From: Sphaerulina vaccinii
Lineage: Eukaryota; Ascomycota; Dothideomycetes; Mycosphaerellales; Mycosphaerellaceae
Assembly: GCA_022570795.1 (NCBI GenBank)
Contig: JAKUDP010000017.1
Location: forward strand, 124,001 to 188,000
Reading direction: 5' to 3'
Length of the DNA stretch: 64,000 nt
Shown: piece after piece, positions 22,385 through 33,207 of the stretch
How positions within the stretch are numbered: position 1 is the first letter of the stretch
Layout: every line of letters starts with the position of its first letter
Notes under the pieces: model-generated
Database searches by the model: none
Seen by the model: the letters and a program-made list of their open reading frames with translations, nothing else
Told to the model about the DNA's origin: nothing
Translations under genes and position numbers: made by a program

Positions 22385-23893
22385 TCATGATGTCGTCTCG
22401 GTCTCGTCTTGCTCATAGCCTTCTGTCTTGATGTCGTTCAAGCCAAGGTCCTCTTCTTCCTCGTGTGACCTGGTGTAGTCCTCGAGCTCTAGCTTTGGGT
22501 CAGGCTCGGGCGCAGTCAAACTTTGCACGTACGAGCCAGCGAGAGGATCCTCAAGCACCAGTGTGAACTCTTTGCGACCCTCAATGGCATCGCCAAGGGA
22601 CGTGAAGAAGTCGTACCATTGCTTCTTGCTGTCAGATGCCATAGAATCGCCAGCCCCTTCAGGTAGGTCAGCGTCGCCGTCCTCAAGCCCGAAGGCCTGT
22701 GCTCGCAAGTCTTTGCGGATGTTGCTCATGATGCCTTCCACAGTCGTGAAGCGACCACCCATAGTGCCTGGCTCCACGCGCAATTGTAGCTCTGGGCAGC
22801 TCAGCGCGGCACTCTCGCTCTTCAAGATATCTCTAGCCAGATCTTCTTTCGTGCTGACCTTCAGAGTGATCTTGCGTCCTTTCTCTGGCACTTCACCCCC
22901 CGTCTTGACCTCGTTACTTCGGTAGCCACATGATTCGCAGACTGTCGACATCAATACAACCTGCTTGAAGAATGGAATGTTGACCATCTTCATGTTCGTA
23001 GCGCAGGGTCTTGTACATCCTGGACATGACGCTGGGAAGCTGTATACTTGGTTCTCCACAATGTCCTCTTCCTCCTGGTCAACGTTGTTCGCCTGTACTG
23101 CTCCAGGAGTGTCACCGCCGACCAGGCCTTCTGCGTGGTACTCAGGTCGTATCGAGGTTTCTGGTGCTTCAGTCCCAGGTGCTGGTAGATCATCGCCAAG
23201 ACCAAGCGTTGCATTCTGTGCTGCCGTTCGAATGTACTCGCTCTTTGCCCATTTTCCTGCTGCATCACCTGGCCTTGGCTCTATCGTGCTGTTGCCAGTG
23301 GGATCATCCACTGATATCATGAAAGGGTATTTCTGTCCATTGAGCATGTACTCCATAGATCGAATGATCTCTGCAACCTTTGCGCCCACTTCAGGCATTT
23401 GTTGCATGCGCGCCTCTTGATGTGACTCCAGATCATCTTTGACTGCTCGGATTATGCCCTCCACGTTCGAGTACTGGCCCTTGCCCGGCGGAATCTCCAG
23501 GTCGATATCCTCTATCCTGAAAGAGCATACGTCGCTCTTCACCACATTGCGCTGCAAGTCCTCCTCCTTCTCTACTCGTAAAGCGTACTTCGCACCCTTG
23601 GGCTGAATCTGACCGGCAGATTGGATCTCGTTGTTCTGGAACCCGCACTTCTCGCAGCTGAAGGACATGATGACAATTTCCCGGAAGAAAGGAATCCTCG
23701 TGAGCAAAAGTCTGGTTACACCATCTTCGTGGCAGTTCATGCACAGGCTCTCAATCTCGTCAACCACTTTCTGGTCGTCGTTGTTACTCGACAATTCCTC
23801 TGCTCTGCGGCCCATGTCCTCAAAGAGATCCTTGGCCAAGGAAGGCTGTCCGCCGTTGGTCTGCGCCATGTCTGTTGCTTGTGGAAGTCCCAT
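22385..23893 (-). CDS. ZPR1: Zinc finger protein Zpr1
   Basis: Single exon, 502 aa, started at the ATG at 23893 (MGLPQATDM). The frame extends upstream only through a GTG. The duplicated architecture is clear. The first C4 finger is CMNCHEDGVTRLLLT to SFSCEKCGFQNNE, followed by its alpha-beta domain. The second is CPGCTRPCATNMKM to TVCESCGYRSNE, followed by the second alpha-beta domain (PGTMGGRFTTVEGIMSNI). Both fingers keep the IPFF(R/K)(E/Q)(I/V)V linker. Known role: binds and helps fold the translation factor eEF1A, and shuttles to the nucleus on growth stimulation. The C-terminus is acidic. Confidence 0.96.
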   Translation of the reverse strand: MGLPQATDMAQTNGGQPSLAKDLFEDMGRRAEELSSNNDDQKVVDEIESLCMNCHEDGVTRLLLTRIPFFREIVIMSFSCEKCGFQNNEIQSAGQIQPKGAKYALRVEKEEDLQRNVVKSDVCSFRIEDIDLEIPPGKGQYSNVEGIIRAVKDDLESHQEARMQQMPEVGAKVAEIIRSMEYMLNGQKYPFMISVDDPTGNSTIEPRPGDAAGKWAKSEYIRTAAQNATLGLGDDLPAPGTEAPETSIRPEYHAEGLVGGDTPGAVQANNVDQEEEDIVENQVYSFPASCPGCTRPCATNMKMVNIPFFKQVVLMSTVCESCGYRSNEVKTGGEVPEKGRKITLKVSTKEDLARDILKSESAALSCPELQLRVEPGTMGGRFTTVEGIMSNIRKDLRAQAFGLEDGDADLPEGAGDSMASDSKKQWYDFFTSLGDAIEGRKEFTLVLEDPLAGSYVQSLTAPEPDPKLELEDYTRSHEEEEDLGLNDIKTEGYEQDETETTS

Positions 23894-24600
23894 GATGCGT
23901 TTTCGTGTGAGTCGTGTTATGTTCACAGAAAGAAATCAAAGTTTTGTCAGCGCCGTGCGACCAGTGACGCAAAGAACCCTGCAATCGATAACAGTCAACG
24001 GTCACTAGCGCCGTTTCCGCCGACATCAGATGAGGCTTCTCTTCTCCTCTCCTTCCACGGCGACATCGAGACATGGGAGCACTTCGTACTCGTCTCTGAG
24101 ACGCGCTCAAATGGCTCAGTACTGCCGTCTGCTACTTGTCGACTCAGCTTGTGCGGAGGTCCGGAAGCAAGGCACACATTGCAAGGGCTCTCGCGCGCTC
24201 ATGCAGGTCTCCTACCGTATGCGAGAAAGCCGTTTGCGCTGTTCCAGCAGGTATTTCTGCAGCTTGACGAACGATGAGATCTCCATATGGTGAGACTCTC
24301 GATGGCAATTCTGTGTGGTCCACGAGGTAAGCATAAAGTTCAGCATGAGCAGGGAGTGTGTGGATTGGCATCAGAGAGCTCTTGCCTGCCAGTCCTTTGT
24401 CTACCCAGTGGAGGTAGTCGTAGATGGACAAGCTTCAAACGGGAATGTGCGACCTCAGTCCGTAAGTGCCACTGTCCTTGCTCGATACTTAACCACTACA
24501 GTAAACACACAAACACCACCATTCTCCGCCACCACGCTCACTACGAGCTCACCACACAACCAAGACTCATATCTTCAAGAAATCCATACAACCGTCAAGA
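23894..24600. other. Intergenic between ZPR1 and the secreted glycoprotein
   Basis: Divergent promoter region. It contains one weakly supported open frame on the minus strand (24144-24431), listed separately. Confidence 0.5.
24144..24431 (-). CDS. Possible small gene or exon, unknown
   Basis: An open frame of 95 codons whose composition looks like protein (DYLHWVDKGLAGKSSLMP, then GDLHERARALAMCALLPDL). It begins with TTG, so a start or an upstream exon is missing; the first ATG inside gives about 75 aa. It lies upstream of ZPR1 on the same strand. No family is recognised, and it could be chance. Confidence 0.28.
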   Translation of the reverse strand: MSIYDYLHWVDKGLAGKSSLMPIHTLPAHAELYAYLVDHTELPSRVSPYGDLIVRQAAEIPAGTAQTAFSHTVGDLHERARALAMCALLPDLRTS

Positions 24601-25304
24601 ATGAAGCTGATCGCCCTTCTCATCGCCTTCATCGGCTTCGGCGCCGCCGCTCTCAATGTCACTTCTCCCCAGTTCTACCTGAAGGTGGACTCGCAGTCTC
24701 GAACCAGCCAGTTCAACGGTAAGCTTCGACATCCCGCGCTCGGGTGCTCAGACTGTGTACTGACAGAAATACAGACCTCTACATGTCCTCCTATCACACC
24801 GGTGCTGGCCTCAACGATGTCGTCTTCTCCGCCGGCTCTCCAGGCACAGTAGGAGTTGTGAAGGGCTTCTTCAACGCCACAAACGTCACCGGCAGCGACA
24901 ATCTCCTGTTCGATCTCGGCAACGACTTTGCTTGGGGCCTCAAGATGATTCCAAACGCTCAGTTCTACACTGCCTGGCAGCCAGTCGAGCTTGATGCAGG
25001 TGTTAGTGGCAGTGACATGGACGTTTCCGGCTTCTTCGTCAACAGTACTGGCTTGCAGTGGAACAGTACTGACTTTGGTGGCTGGCTCAGTAAGTCTCTT
25101 ATCTCTGTGAGCTGTCGTCGACTAGGCATCTGAAATCAGGAAAGGGCGGCTTTCAGAACCCAAGACAGATGCTGACCTGCAATAGTCTGCGACTGGTGGC
25201 ACGGCGCTCCCCAGCTCTTCTTCCGCATCTCGTCGCGCGCCAAGTCTTGGTACCCAGCACCATCCAGCTGTGGCGATGTCTATCTGGTTCCAGAGTACGT
25301 CTAG
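24601..25304 (+). CDS. Small secreted glycoprotein (DUF7907-like?)
   Basis: Exons 24601-24718, 24775-25089 and 25186-25304, 183 aa. Donors are GTAAGC and GTAAGT; acceptors are ATACAG and CAATAG. The signal peptide is MKLIALLIAFIGFGAAAL. The mature part has several N-glycosylation sequons (NVT, NAT, NVT, NST, NST). It ends with CDWWHGAPQLFFRI and a Cys near the C-terminus (PSSCGDVYLVPEY), so one disulfide is likely. This CDWWHG-x-PQLF ending is what I associate with a fungal secreted family of unknown function; the family name is from memory and uncertain. Confidence 0.78.
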
Positions 25305-25703
25305 GGGAACGATACTGCTGCGGCTGGTGGCCTCTCCTGCACAGGATAGCATACTGGTGCATTTACAATGACGCGGGCATTGAAGAAAGGGACGATAGAC
25401 ACCGAGAAAGCACTGTTGATAAGTTGTAGCATTATAGTGGAATGGCTACTACTTCTTCCCTCAACTACGTGCCAATCCTCTACCGCCCGAAACAACCTGT
25501 GCACCTTAAAGCCAAGACGGCTTGCAAAGTAAGCTGCTAATCACGCCAAGACTACCATAGGTTGTGAGTGAATGAGCTCGAAAGGGTAGTCAGTCTGTGC
25601 ACCTTGGCACCAAAATACACCTCATAGCTTCTTCACCTACACACAAACACCAACTTCCAACACCTGCCTCGGTTTTCATCACCACGCTCTGTCGCAAGAG
25701 GCC
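25305..25703. other. Intergenic
   Basis: No gene seen. It holds the 3' flank of the secreted glycoprotein gene and the promoter of the next gene. Confidence 0.45.
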
Positions 25704-26367
25704 ATGGCTCGAAAGAACGAACTCGACATGGTCGCGCTGGACGCACGCATCGGAGGCATAGCGCAAGAACTACAAGACATGATCCTCGACTGCACTCTTA
25801 CCAGCAGCGTGCCAGCAATATACCCCAACCAGTATCTGATCGTGGTCGACAAGGAGTACCGGCCACCATGGCAACTCCAGCTGAACGCGAGAAGCCGAAA
25901 AGTATTTGCCAATTGGTACTACAAACATCACATATTCCGAGTGGACACAGGTGCGATGGAAGAGGACGTTCGATGGCTGCAATCACTAGGTGCACAAGAC
26001 CAAGCGACAATACCCGACATCCGCATAGGCAGTTTCCGTTCCGCCGCATACACGCCTATGCAAATGAAGCACATGCTTAGACGTGACCCGAACTGGTCCA
26101 GGCAATGTCTGGTCAAACGCAAGAAAATGCTACAGGACGTTGAGCATTACCTCGCAGAGAAGAAATTCGCTTTTCGAGGTGGCGTCTTGAGGGCTTGCTG
26201 TCGCATCCTAGGGAAAGAATTCAGCGTGACGAGGATTTGGCTCAGCGCAGACGAGATGGAGAGGACGCTCCAGCAGTAAGCATACTTTCAAGAGTCGTTG
26301 CACTAGCAGAGACTAACAGGGCACTGACAGGTACGATGCCAAAGGCTATGTCTCAGCTATCGTATGA
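25704..26367 (+). CDS. Unknown protein, F-box-associated-like N-terminus
   Basis: Exons 25704-26275 and 26331-26367 (GTAAGC donor, TGACAG acceptor), 202 aa. The start has a strong context (GAGGCCATGG). The N-terminal helix IAQELQDMILDCTLTS resembles the first helix of F-box-type proteins common in this fungal class, which carry a short domain ahead of a variable region. No second domain is recognised. A cluster of aromatic and basic residues (FANWYYKHHIFRVD, LVKRKKMLQD) follows. It ends YDAKGYVSAIV after the splice. Confidence 0.65.
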
Positions 26368-26818
26368 TGAAGGCTCTGATCGCAGGATTGCAACCACACG
26401 CGCCAGATTCCAGGCCAGACAAGGTGGATTCGAGAGCCAAGCGATGGAGGAGCATTATTCTGACCAGGTTGGAGGGGCAAAACCTGCTCGAACCCACTTC
26501 GCCATGGCATGAGAAGTGGAGTGCTTCCAGAACCAAGAATAAGAGCTGTGATATCTTGAGGTTGATATGGAGTAGCACGGTCAAAGCAATTCAGTAGAGA
26601 AGCAGTATTCAATTCTATGCTTGGCTCTGCAACTTATTGTTGCCCCAATCGCAACGTATTGGCTCAGCGCCTGTCTTTCCGTCATTCTCCAACATGTGTG
26701 CTAATCGTACCGCTGTGCTTTTTCAATCCTCCTCACACTCCTATTTCCAATACCATCCTTACTTCGACCTTCGAGCTAGTAGCTTGGTCATCGCCACTCG
26801 ACGGAGTCGTGTGTCGCC
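26368..26818. other. Intergenic between convergent genes
   Basis: Terminator region of the neighbours; no supported coding frame. Confidence 0.45.
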
Positions 26819-28063
26819 TTATATCCAGCAGTCGTACCCTTCATGCTTCATGACCTCAGCCACGATAGCATCCGCATCTGCGTCTGCCGGCATCTTGCGG
26901 TCGCCTCGCGGGGGCATCAGAGGCTGCCATTGTTCAGTCATCTCATATGTTCCTCCTGACCATGGCTTCTCCAGTAGACTGTCTCCGAAGAAGCGCAACG
27001 CAGCCGATGGCAGGTGCAAGCCCTGCAACGCTAGTACGATCTTCGCAAGCTCGGTGGGCAGATCTGTATGACCGGATTGGTATGAGCCCCAACCTTGGGC
27101 CCCAGCAAGATAGGGACCGCGAGCGAGGAGTTGTGATGTCCCAACCTGGTCAGGGCAGAATCCCTCAACAACAGTCATCGTGACTTTCTTGAGATTCGGC
27201 AGCTGACGCGTTAGTCGTGGAAGAGCTCTTTGCGCAGCGTAAAGTTGTGCTGGGTATGACACCCCGGATTGGAAAGACAGGAAAGCGCTGAAATGAATGG
27301 CGTTGATGTGCTTGCTCCATGGCTTGAGGTGGAGGGCGTAGAGAAGTTGACTCGGGCTCGAAGCAGAAGGAAATCGTACTGTCGAGACAATTTCGGAAGA
27401 TCTTAGAATTGACTTCTCGACGCGCTCAGTGAGGTCGTCCGTGGGTACTGCCGACGACTTGTCCGGGGGTGCTGCCGAAGCCTCGACCCACGACGGGTGC
27501 ACCAGCTGTAGCCCATTGACGTAGCTTATCATCCGGCCAGTGTCGCAAGCCACGCGGCCCACCAGGATTGCTCTGGCCAAGATAGTGAGTGGCGCTTCCG
27601 GAGAAATGGTGAGTGGTGCGTCCAGAGATGAAGCCTCAACGTCGAGGCGCAAGCGCAATGGCAAGGTGGCCTCGAAGATCTTGTCACCTAGCTCCTCCGG
27701 CAGGGCTATAATGTGTCTTAGAATCTGGGAGCGCGCTTCCCTCATGCGGTCCAACAGCTCTGAGTCACTAGGCACTGAAGTCACGGGCATGGCGCCTTTC
27801 TTTCCGTCGAGAGCGACGTGTTTGTCTTGAAAAATGACTTCGTCCTGGATTGAGGGAAGTTGTGCCATGGCATCGTCGATTCTCCAGTAATTATCACTTG
27901 TTGGTATTCGAGGTACGACGCGTTTGTTCTCGATGGTGTCGGTCTTGCTTTCGAGGTGACGGCGAAGGCCAGGAAATCCAGTCTCCATCTCGGCGAGCGC
28001 GTCTAGAGGTACTTGTTCGAACTTCTCCAGACCAAGGTCGGCCATGGTAATGTCGATGTCCAT
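26819..28063 (-). CDS. Unknown cytoplasmic protein, 414 aa
   Basis: Single exon; the ATG at 28063 (MDIDITMADL) is chosen because the frame upstream has only a TTG. The helix RHIIALPEELGDKIFEATL is F-box-like (LPEEL-x-D-x-I) but sits in the middle of the protein. Later segments HLKPWSKHINAIHFSAFLSF and LPNLKKVTMTVVEGF resemble the irregular leucine-rich parts of fungal F-box proteins. The C-terminus ends HEGYDCWI. I do not assign a function. Confidence 0.75.
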   Translation of the reverse strand: MDIDITMADLGLEKFEQVPLDALAEMETGFPGLRRHLESKTDTIENKRVVPRIPTSDNYWRIDDAMAQLPSIQDEVIFQDKHVALDGKKGAMPVTSVPSDSELLDRMREARSQILRHIIALPEELGDKIFEATLPLRLRLDVEASSLDAPLTISPEAPLTILARAILVGRVACDTGRMISYVNGLQLVHPSWVEASAAPPDKSSAVPTDDLTERVEKSILRSSEIVSTVRFPSASSPSQLLYALHLKPWSKHINAIHFSAFLSFQSGVSYPAQLYAAQRALPRLTRQLPNLKKVTMTVVEGFCPDQVGTSQLLARGPYLAGAQGWGSYQSGHTDLPTELAKIVLALQGLHLPSAALRFFGDSLLEKPWSGGTYEMTEQWQPLMPPRGDRKMPADADADAIVAEVMKHEGYDCWI

Positions 28064-28651
28064 CTTCTCCGATGCTTGGAGTCTTGATGTTCGCAAAGAT
28101 GTGAAGTTGTTGGAGAGAAGGAAGTCGGATGTTTGGTGGGAGAGGCGCGAGCTTCACTTGGTGTCCAGCTCAATCAGTTCCCTGAATCCTCAAGCTCTTC
28201 GGGCTGTTCACTAATGGCGAACGTCCAGTACTCTCTGGACGGCTTCCCGGCGGCTTCGAGTTCTGTCTGGACACTCAGTGCCACGATTGCAGGTCGTGTG
28301 GAAGGAAAGATACTGGTCTTTTGGATGATAGACTTGCCAAAGTCTGACTCCTTGCTGACACGACTCTTCACATCTGTTCTCGCCCTTGGGATTCGATGAT
28401 CTCATGCAGTAAGGAGACCTGCCATATGATGTTACAGTTTGAACTTGAATCGTGATACTGTACTGTTACATGCCAACACACTCTTGGCCCAACCACTACC
28501 TGTGTGGTCTTCGGCCTTCCAGAGAGTCTATAGCGTATCCAAGCTCATTAACGCCCCTTCGTGCACATTCTCAAGGCTCGCCGGCCGAGAACGTGATGTC
28601 CTTTTCGTAACGCCGTGATATGCCAGCTTAGTCCTGTAAGCCGATGCAAGT
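28064..28651. other. Intergenic, with one weak frame
   Basis: Promoter of the 414-aa gene and 3' flank of TAF10. It holds one weak minus-strand frame, listed separately. Confidence 0.45.
28174..28371 (-). CDS. Possible small unknown protein or last exon
   Basis: An open frame of 65 codons that starts with GTG: KSRVSKESDFGKSIIQK then STRPAIVALSVQTELEA. The composition looks like protein. A possible first exon ATGGCAG ends at a weak GTCTCC donor just upstream and would give an N-terminus MADVKSR. The donor is poor, so this stays tentative. Confidence 0.28.
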   Translation of the reverse strand: MKSRVSKESDFGKSIIQKTSIFPSTRPAIVALSVQTELEAAGKPSREYWTFAISEQPEELEDSGN

Positions 28652-29476
28652 CTATCGATAGAACTCCCCGCGTTTGACGTTGACTCCATACTCTCCCACA
28701 GCCATTCCTAGATCTTCCATAGTAAGAACTGTCCGGCCTTGACCTCCGCTTGCTCCACCACCACCGTATCCTGCTCTCGGCCCACCTAGAGGTGCAGCCT
28801 TTCCTGTCGCATCCTTCTTGCCTTTTCCTGCTGCTTCGTCCCCTGCTCCACCGGGTAGCCCAAAACCAGCTGCACCTCCCAAACCAGTAAGAGGGTTGTT
28901 TGACGTGGTGTTTGTGCTTCGTATCCGCGAGTACTGGTATGCGTCTGCTGCTATGTCGGCAATGAATTTCTGCGTTGCGAGGGCTAGTAGTCGAGCTAGC
29001 TTGCGGTCAGTCTCAGGTGGTGGAGGAAGGCCGGCCACTGTCAGGTAGTAGTCTGTCACGGCGTCTGGAATCAGCGGCGCGTAGTCGTCCATCTTGCCCA
29101 TGAACTCGCGCAAACTCGTGTCCTTCTTCACAGGTATGCGCGGTTCCTCAGGAGCCTTCAATCCATTGGTGTGTTCAGCTGTCGCAGGTTGCGCTTGTGA
29201 TTGTGATGCCGAAGCAGCTACATCGTTTGCACCGTCCATACTGTTGGTCATTGCAGTGTCTTGGGTGGTAATCTCGGCGTCGAGGTCGAGCTCCTGTCGT
29301 GCATCAAGTGCGGTATCGTCGCTTCCAGATTGAGGCTGTGTCGTTGAAGTGGAGGGAGCTGCGGCGACTGCAGTGGCCGAGGTTGAAGATTCTGCTGCGT
29401 TCGAAGTCGCGTTGGCTGCAAGTGAGCTCGAGGCGGCGGTTGGATCAGGTTTGGCGTCTGTGTTGCTGTCTGCCAT
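28652..29476 (-). CDS. TAF10: TFIID/SAGA subunit TAF10
   Basis: Single exon, 274 aa. The first about 120 residues are low-complexity Ala/Ser/Thr/Gln. The histone-fold region starts TSLREFMGKMDDYAPLIPDA and goes on DYYLTVAGLPPPPETDRKL and ATQKFIADIAADAYQYSRIR. A Gly-rich insert (about 50 residues) separates it from the last helix, TVLTMEDLGMAVGEYGVNV with KRGEFYR. The order and spacing match fungal TAF10, which heterodimerises with TAF3/TAF8 in TFIID and with Spt7 in SAGA. Confidence 0.95.
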   Translation of the reverse strand: MADSNTDAKPDPTAASSSLAANATSNAAESSTSATAVAAAPSTSTTQPQSGSDDTALDARQELDLDAEITTQDTAMTNSMDGANDVAASASQSQAQPATAEHTNGLKAPEEPRIPVKKDTSLREFMGKMDDYAPLIPDAVTDYYLTVAGLPPPPETDRKLARLLALATQKFIADIAADAYQYSRIRSTNTTSNNPLTGLGGAAGFGLPGGAGDEAAGKGKKDATGKAAPLGGPRAGYGGGGASGGQGRTVLTMEDLGMAVGEYGVNVKRGEFYR

Positions 29477-31991
29477 GCTTGCGGTGGTTGTGGCTGCTGC
29501 CGTGCAACTTCACTTGCAGCTGAAGGTGAAGCACGTGAAGCTGGCAATTCACTCAGCTCGATACAGCTAGTTGAATTCGAAGAAGTGGAGTTCGATCGCG
29601 TCGTTGCGGTATCGATGCTGGCGCTGCTCGTTGGTCTCGTTGATAGTCGCTGGCACGCGGGTAGTGTAGGTGAAGTGAGGGCTTCACACCAACAGCGGTC
29701 CCGCTGCCGTCTCCCGCTGCCGCTGATTCCCTTCTCTTCCGCCGAGAGCAAGATATGAGTTAGATATCGCATTCTATCAGACTTGAACTGTCTACTTCTT
29801 ATTCTGCTTGTTCTTCTCAGGTGTGCCCAGGTTCAAGACTTCCAGGTCGTCGTGGTATTGGGATCTCAGCCACGATCAAAGTCTGCTGAGGAAGTGGGTA
29901 CTGACGACCAATATCACTTGGGTCGCTACCTCCCAGCTACAACGTGGTGCCTGCGCTTATACTGAGACGAGGAAAAGGATGAGAGTGGCAGTACCTCACT
30001 GATACCATCTTCACGCCTGAATGATTGCTACACATTCGATACGATACACAGTGCTCCTCGTGCCACCTACCATGATGGACGCGATACTCAAATCTAAACG
30101 GCAGCATTGCTCCCATCACGACTCTACCACGGGTCTCGCACACGTGCTCTCGTGGTATTTCGAGATTGCTGCGAATTGTGAGCCATGAGAAGGACAGACC
30201 TGTTACACTGGAACCGCGATCCGGTGTTTGAGCGTAAGCTGCCACCATCTCGCGTGCAATACACATGTAATGCTGGAAGTCGACACACGCCATCACCTGG
30301 CCACTAAACCACTTGATGACCTCCTCAGTATCTGCATGCGGGAGCACGGTATAGTGTCGCGAGGTATTGACGAATCGAAGGAGAGCTTTGTGCCGATAGC
30401 AGAATTCAGCTGGCTGCTCCATTGCTTGACCCTACACCCAAACATGGCTTATTGCTAGATTTCGAAGGCCGGATATCTCCTCCGAGTACTGGTTCATTGG
30501 CTCTGCACCACGCCTGGCAGTGCAGTAACTTGCAGCTCGATGGCCACAGATGATACCGGGCTTGTTCAACTCCGAACTGCTCCCAACGAGCGTGTTCCCT
30601 CGACAAAGGCACCACAATCACTAGCAAGATACTATGGTACTCACTGGACTGCGTTGTCTAGCTTCGTCGCATCTCATATACCGTCCTTCGAAGGATCACT
30701 TTGCCCTCAAATTCGTGGCCGAATCCTTCTGCCCTAAGCCCAGTAACCCGACGGCCCTTGCCTTAGAGCATCCGGACTCAGCCTTTAGCGTACCAGGGGC
30801 AATAGCCTGTGGAATGGTCAAGGACAATGTTGTTGAGCTCGACGACTACTTTACCAAGTGCTAGGATCACTGAACGCAAGCATGCAATGGCTCTGCGACA
30901 CCGCATCGACGGTACTTGAGAAGTCTTTGGATCTACTGACTAGGACGGTGAAGCGGTCCGGTCTACACGAAATCGCGAACTTTGACACTACTGCTAGTGG
31001 AACGAGCATGCCTATCTGGCCATGTGCACGGCACGCCAGTTCGTGCATGCATGACACCACGTTCAGTGACAGCCTAGGGCAAGGACTTCCTAAGAGGGTT
31101 CGAGCAGTCAATCTGTGCGCACAAACTGCAAGGTAGCCTTGCAGGTGTACCTCGCAGTAGCCTTGCAGGTGTACCTCGCAGTATCGGGAAGCTGTCATTA
31201 GTGCATCGAACCAAATGCTATTGACACACACACCTTCAAGTGGACTCGGCGAGGTCTTCGGACGAACCACCGACGTAGGATTGGACTACAGCACGATTAG
31301 AAGCTCGGACGTACTCCTCCGCACAAATCCTACCTCCATTGGCCCAAGTTCTGGGACTGATCAGGCCTCTGGTTAGGAAAACATCATCCAAGACTCACAA
31401 TATGACGCCCGGTACTGCATGTGGACTCCAGTGCCTGGTATGAATAAAGCATGCGCGAACATATTAAAACTATTCTGCCAGATTGCACTACGGTTCGCGT
31501 TCTGAGATTCTACAGACCTTATTTGCTCGCATAATGCTCTCGCTTGCTGCATAATCAGGAAACAGTGAACGGGCGCACGAACCAACACTTCAATGCAGGA
31601 CACCATCCAGCTTGAAAGCTCTAGAGCCAATTTAACAGGTAAGCCCTGGCTCCTCCTTCACGGGAAGGATTCCGGATGCGGCTACGATTGGACTTCGACA
31701 ACTGCTCCAAGTTCCTCCGTTGTAGGGCTTCACGAGACCTTTGGCAGGACCATCTCCTTGGTCGTCCGGTCATGTGTTCTGTGTCTTTGGCATACACTGG
31801 TCCGGAACCGAGTGGCTCGCTGTCAGGCAACATGTGGTATGAGGAGTAAGTGAAGAAACTTCCATTCAGTATAACGTGCCACAGCAGCCTCATCACTCAC
31901 CAAGTCCCACCATCTCGAGCGCAGAGCGATTTATCCATCTAACAACGAACGTATTGGGCAGCATTCGTCACGTTTGTTCACCAGGTCTGGC
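29477..31991. other. Gene-poor stretch
   Basis: No gene that I can support in about 2.5 kb. Open frames such as 29937-30422 (minus, 161 codons, rich in His and Cys) and 30634-30864 (plus) have no recognisable domains and no clean splice partners. A 24-bp tandem duplication is listed separately. Base composition is close to that of the genic DNA, not AT-rich as in RIP-affected DNA. Confidence 0.5.
31133..31180. repeat. 24-bp perfect tandem repeat, two copies
   Basis: GTAGCCTTGCAGGTGTACCT plus CGCA at 31133-31156 is repeated exactly at 31157-31180. The unit is a multiple of three, but no supported gene covers it. Confidence 0.92.
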
Positions 31992-32569
31992 ATGTCGATC
32001 CAGCTATTGATGGCACAAAAGTCCGCAGGTGATGCGACCAGTGGATCTCGAAGAAGCAATGGTGTTGCAACTAGCGCGACGTATGTTCATCTTCTCTTCG
32101 TCTTGCAAAGCTCGTCGTGCCTGGTGTTGATGCTCCGATGCGATGAGCACATATTGCGTGAGTCACTTGAATGACTGACACTCCTAGTAGCAATGGCCTT
32201 CCGCCGCTGGTAACATCACAGCCCAGCGTCTACCAGCCCACAAGTCCAGGATCTATACAGGAGTACACGACCCAGCTCGCATACCTGCATGAGCAAAATC
32301 GACGGCGGCAAGCGGCACAAGACCAATATCAACCTCACTCAGAGCCACACAGTCCAGTGAGGCCGCGTTCTGTAGGCGATCCCAGACTCTGGTCCCTTCG
32401 CACGTATAGTGACAGCGAACAGCGCGGAAGTGTTAGTGCGCATCCGGTTGACGAGACGGTCGACTCGATACAGCAATACCAGCGGATGCTGCTGATCGAG
32501 CGACAACGTCGGATCCAGGAGATGGAAGAGGACCGCCGCACACGGAGCCGTGATGGCGAGCGCAGATGA
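31992..32569 (+). CDS. Unknown small protein with C-terminal charged coiled coil
   Basis: Exons 31992-32080 and 32188-32569 (GTATGT donor, CCTAG acceptor), 156 aa; an ATG at 32010 is an alternative start. The splice joins GVATSAT to SNGLPPLVTSQPSV without breaking the frame. Middle: QEYTTQLAYLHEQNRRRQAA. The tail IQQYQRMLLIERQRRIQEME with EDRRTRSRDGERR is a charged helix. The rest is Pro/Ser-rich. No known family. The next gene on this strand is also unrecognised, so the two form a small block of probably lineage-specific genes. Confidence 0.55.
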
Positions 32570-33207
32570 CTGGTACAAAGACACGACTTCACGCAGCAAT
32601 GACCGAAAAGCAAGCATACAGCGATGGCGTACCTGGTGCTCCTGGTTTCTACTTGTGGCGACGCACTAACGAATTGACTATACTGCTCTTCGCGCATATG
32701 TAGCATGTATCGCACTACCGAATACAGATATCCTCTGTCACAGTACCCGCTGACTCGGCCGGTGTCCATACACATGTTTGCCGTACAGGCTGCCACAGCA
32801 TACTCTGGTGGTAGGGCGCTGTACCTGTGGAAAGCGCTCTAGTTACCACTTCTAACCACAAGCAATACGAACACTTGTTCACGTACTTCATAAAACTTAA
32901 TAGGACCATACAAGCAGGACATCCCAGACGTAACACGTTGAGATCAGGGACTCGCGAGACACATACCAGCAGCACCGTGCATGCAAACCTACCGAGAACA
33001 CACAAGCACAACGAAGGACCGGTGAGTCGATCATTAAGACGAAAGGCAAGTGAACACGACAAGTTCCTGTCGTACAAGTTTGCTGTCTGCTACACAACTC
33101 GACTTGGCTGTGCGACCGAACGAAACGAAGCTTGTCACCATCATACTCATTCGCGTTGAGCTCCGGCCAACTCCTGTTCGCGAGTCCTCATAACCTCAAC
33201 TGCAGCA
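32570..33207. other. Intergenic
   Basis: No gene seen; it holds the promoter of the 483-aa gene. Confidence 0.45.

Noticed and set aside
29937..30422. 161-codon minus-strand frame in the gene-poor stretch
   Set aside because: Starts with ATG but has high His/Cys content, no domain and no splice partner; not distinguishable from chance.
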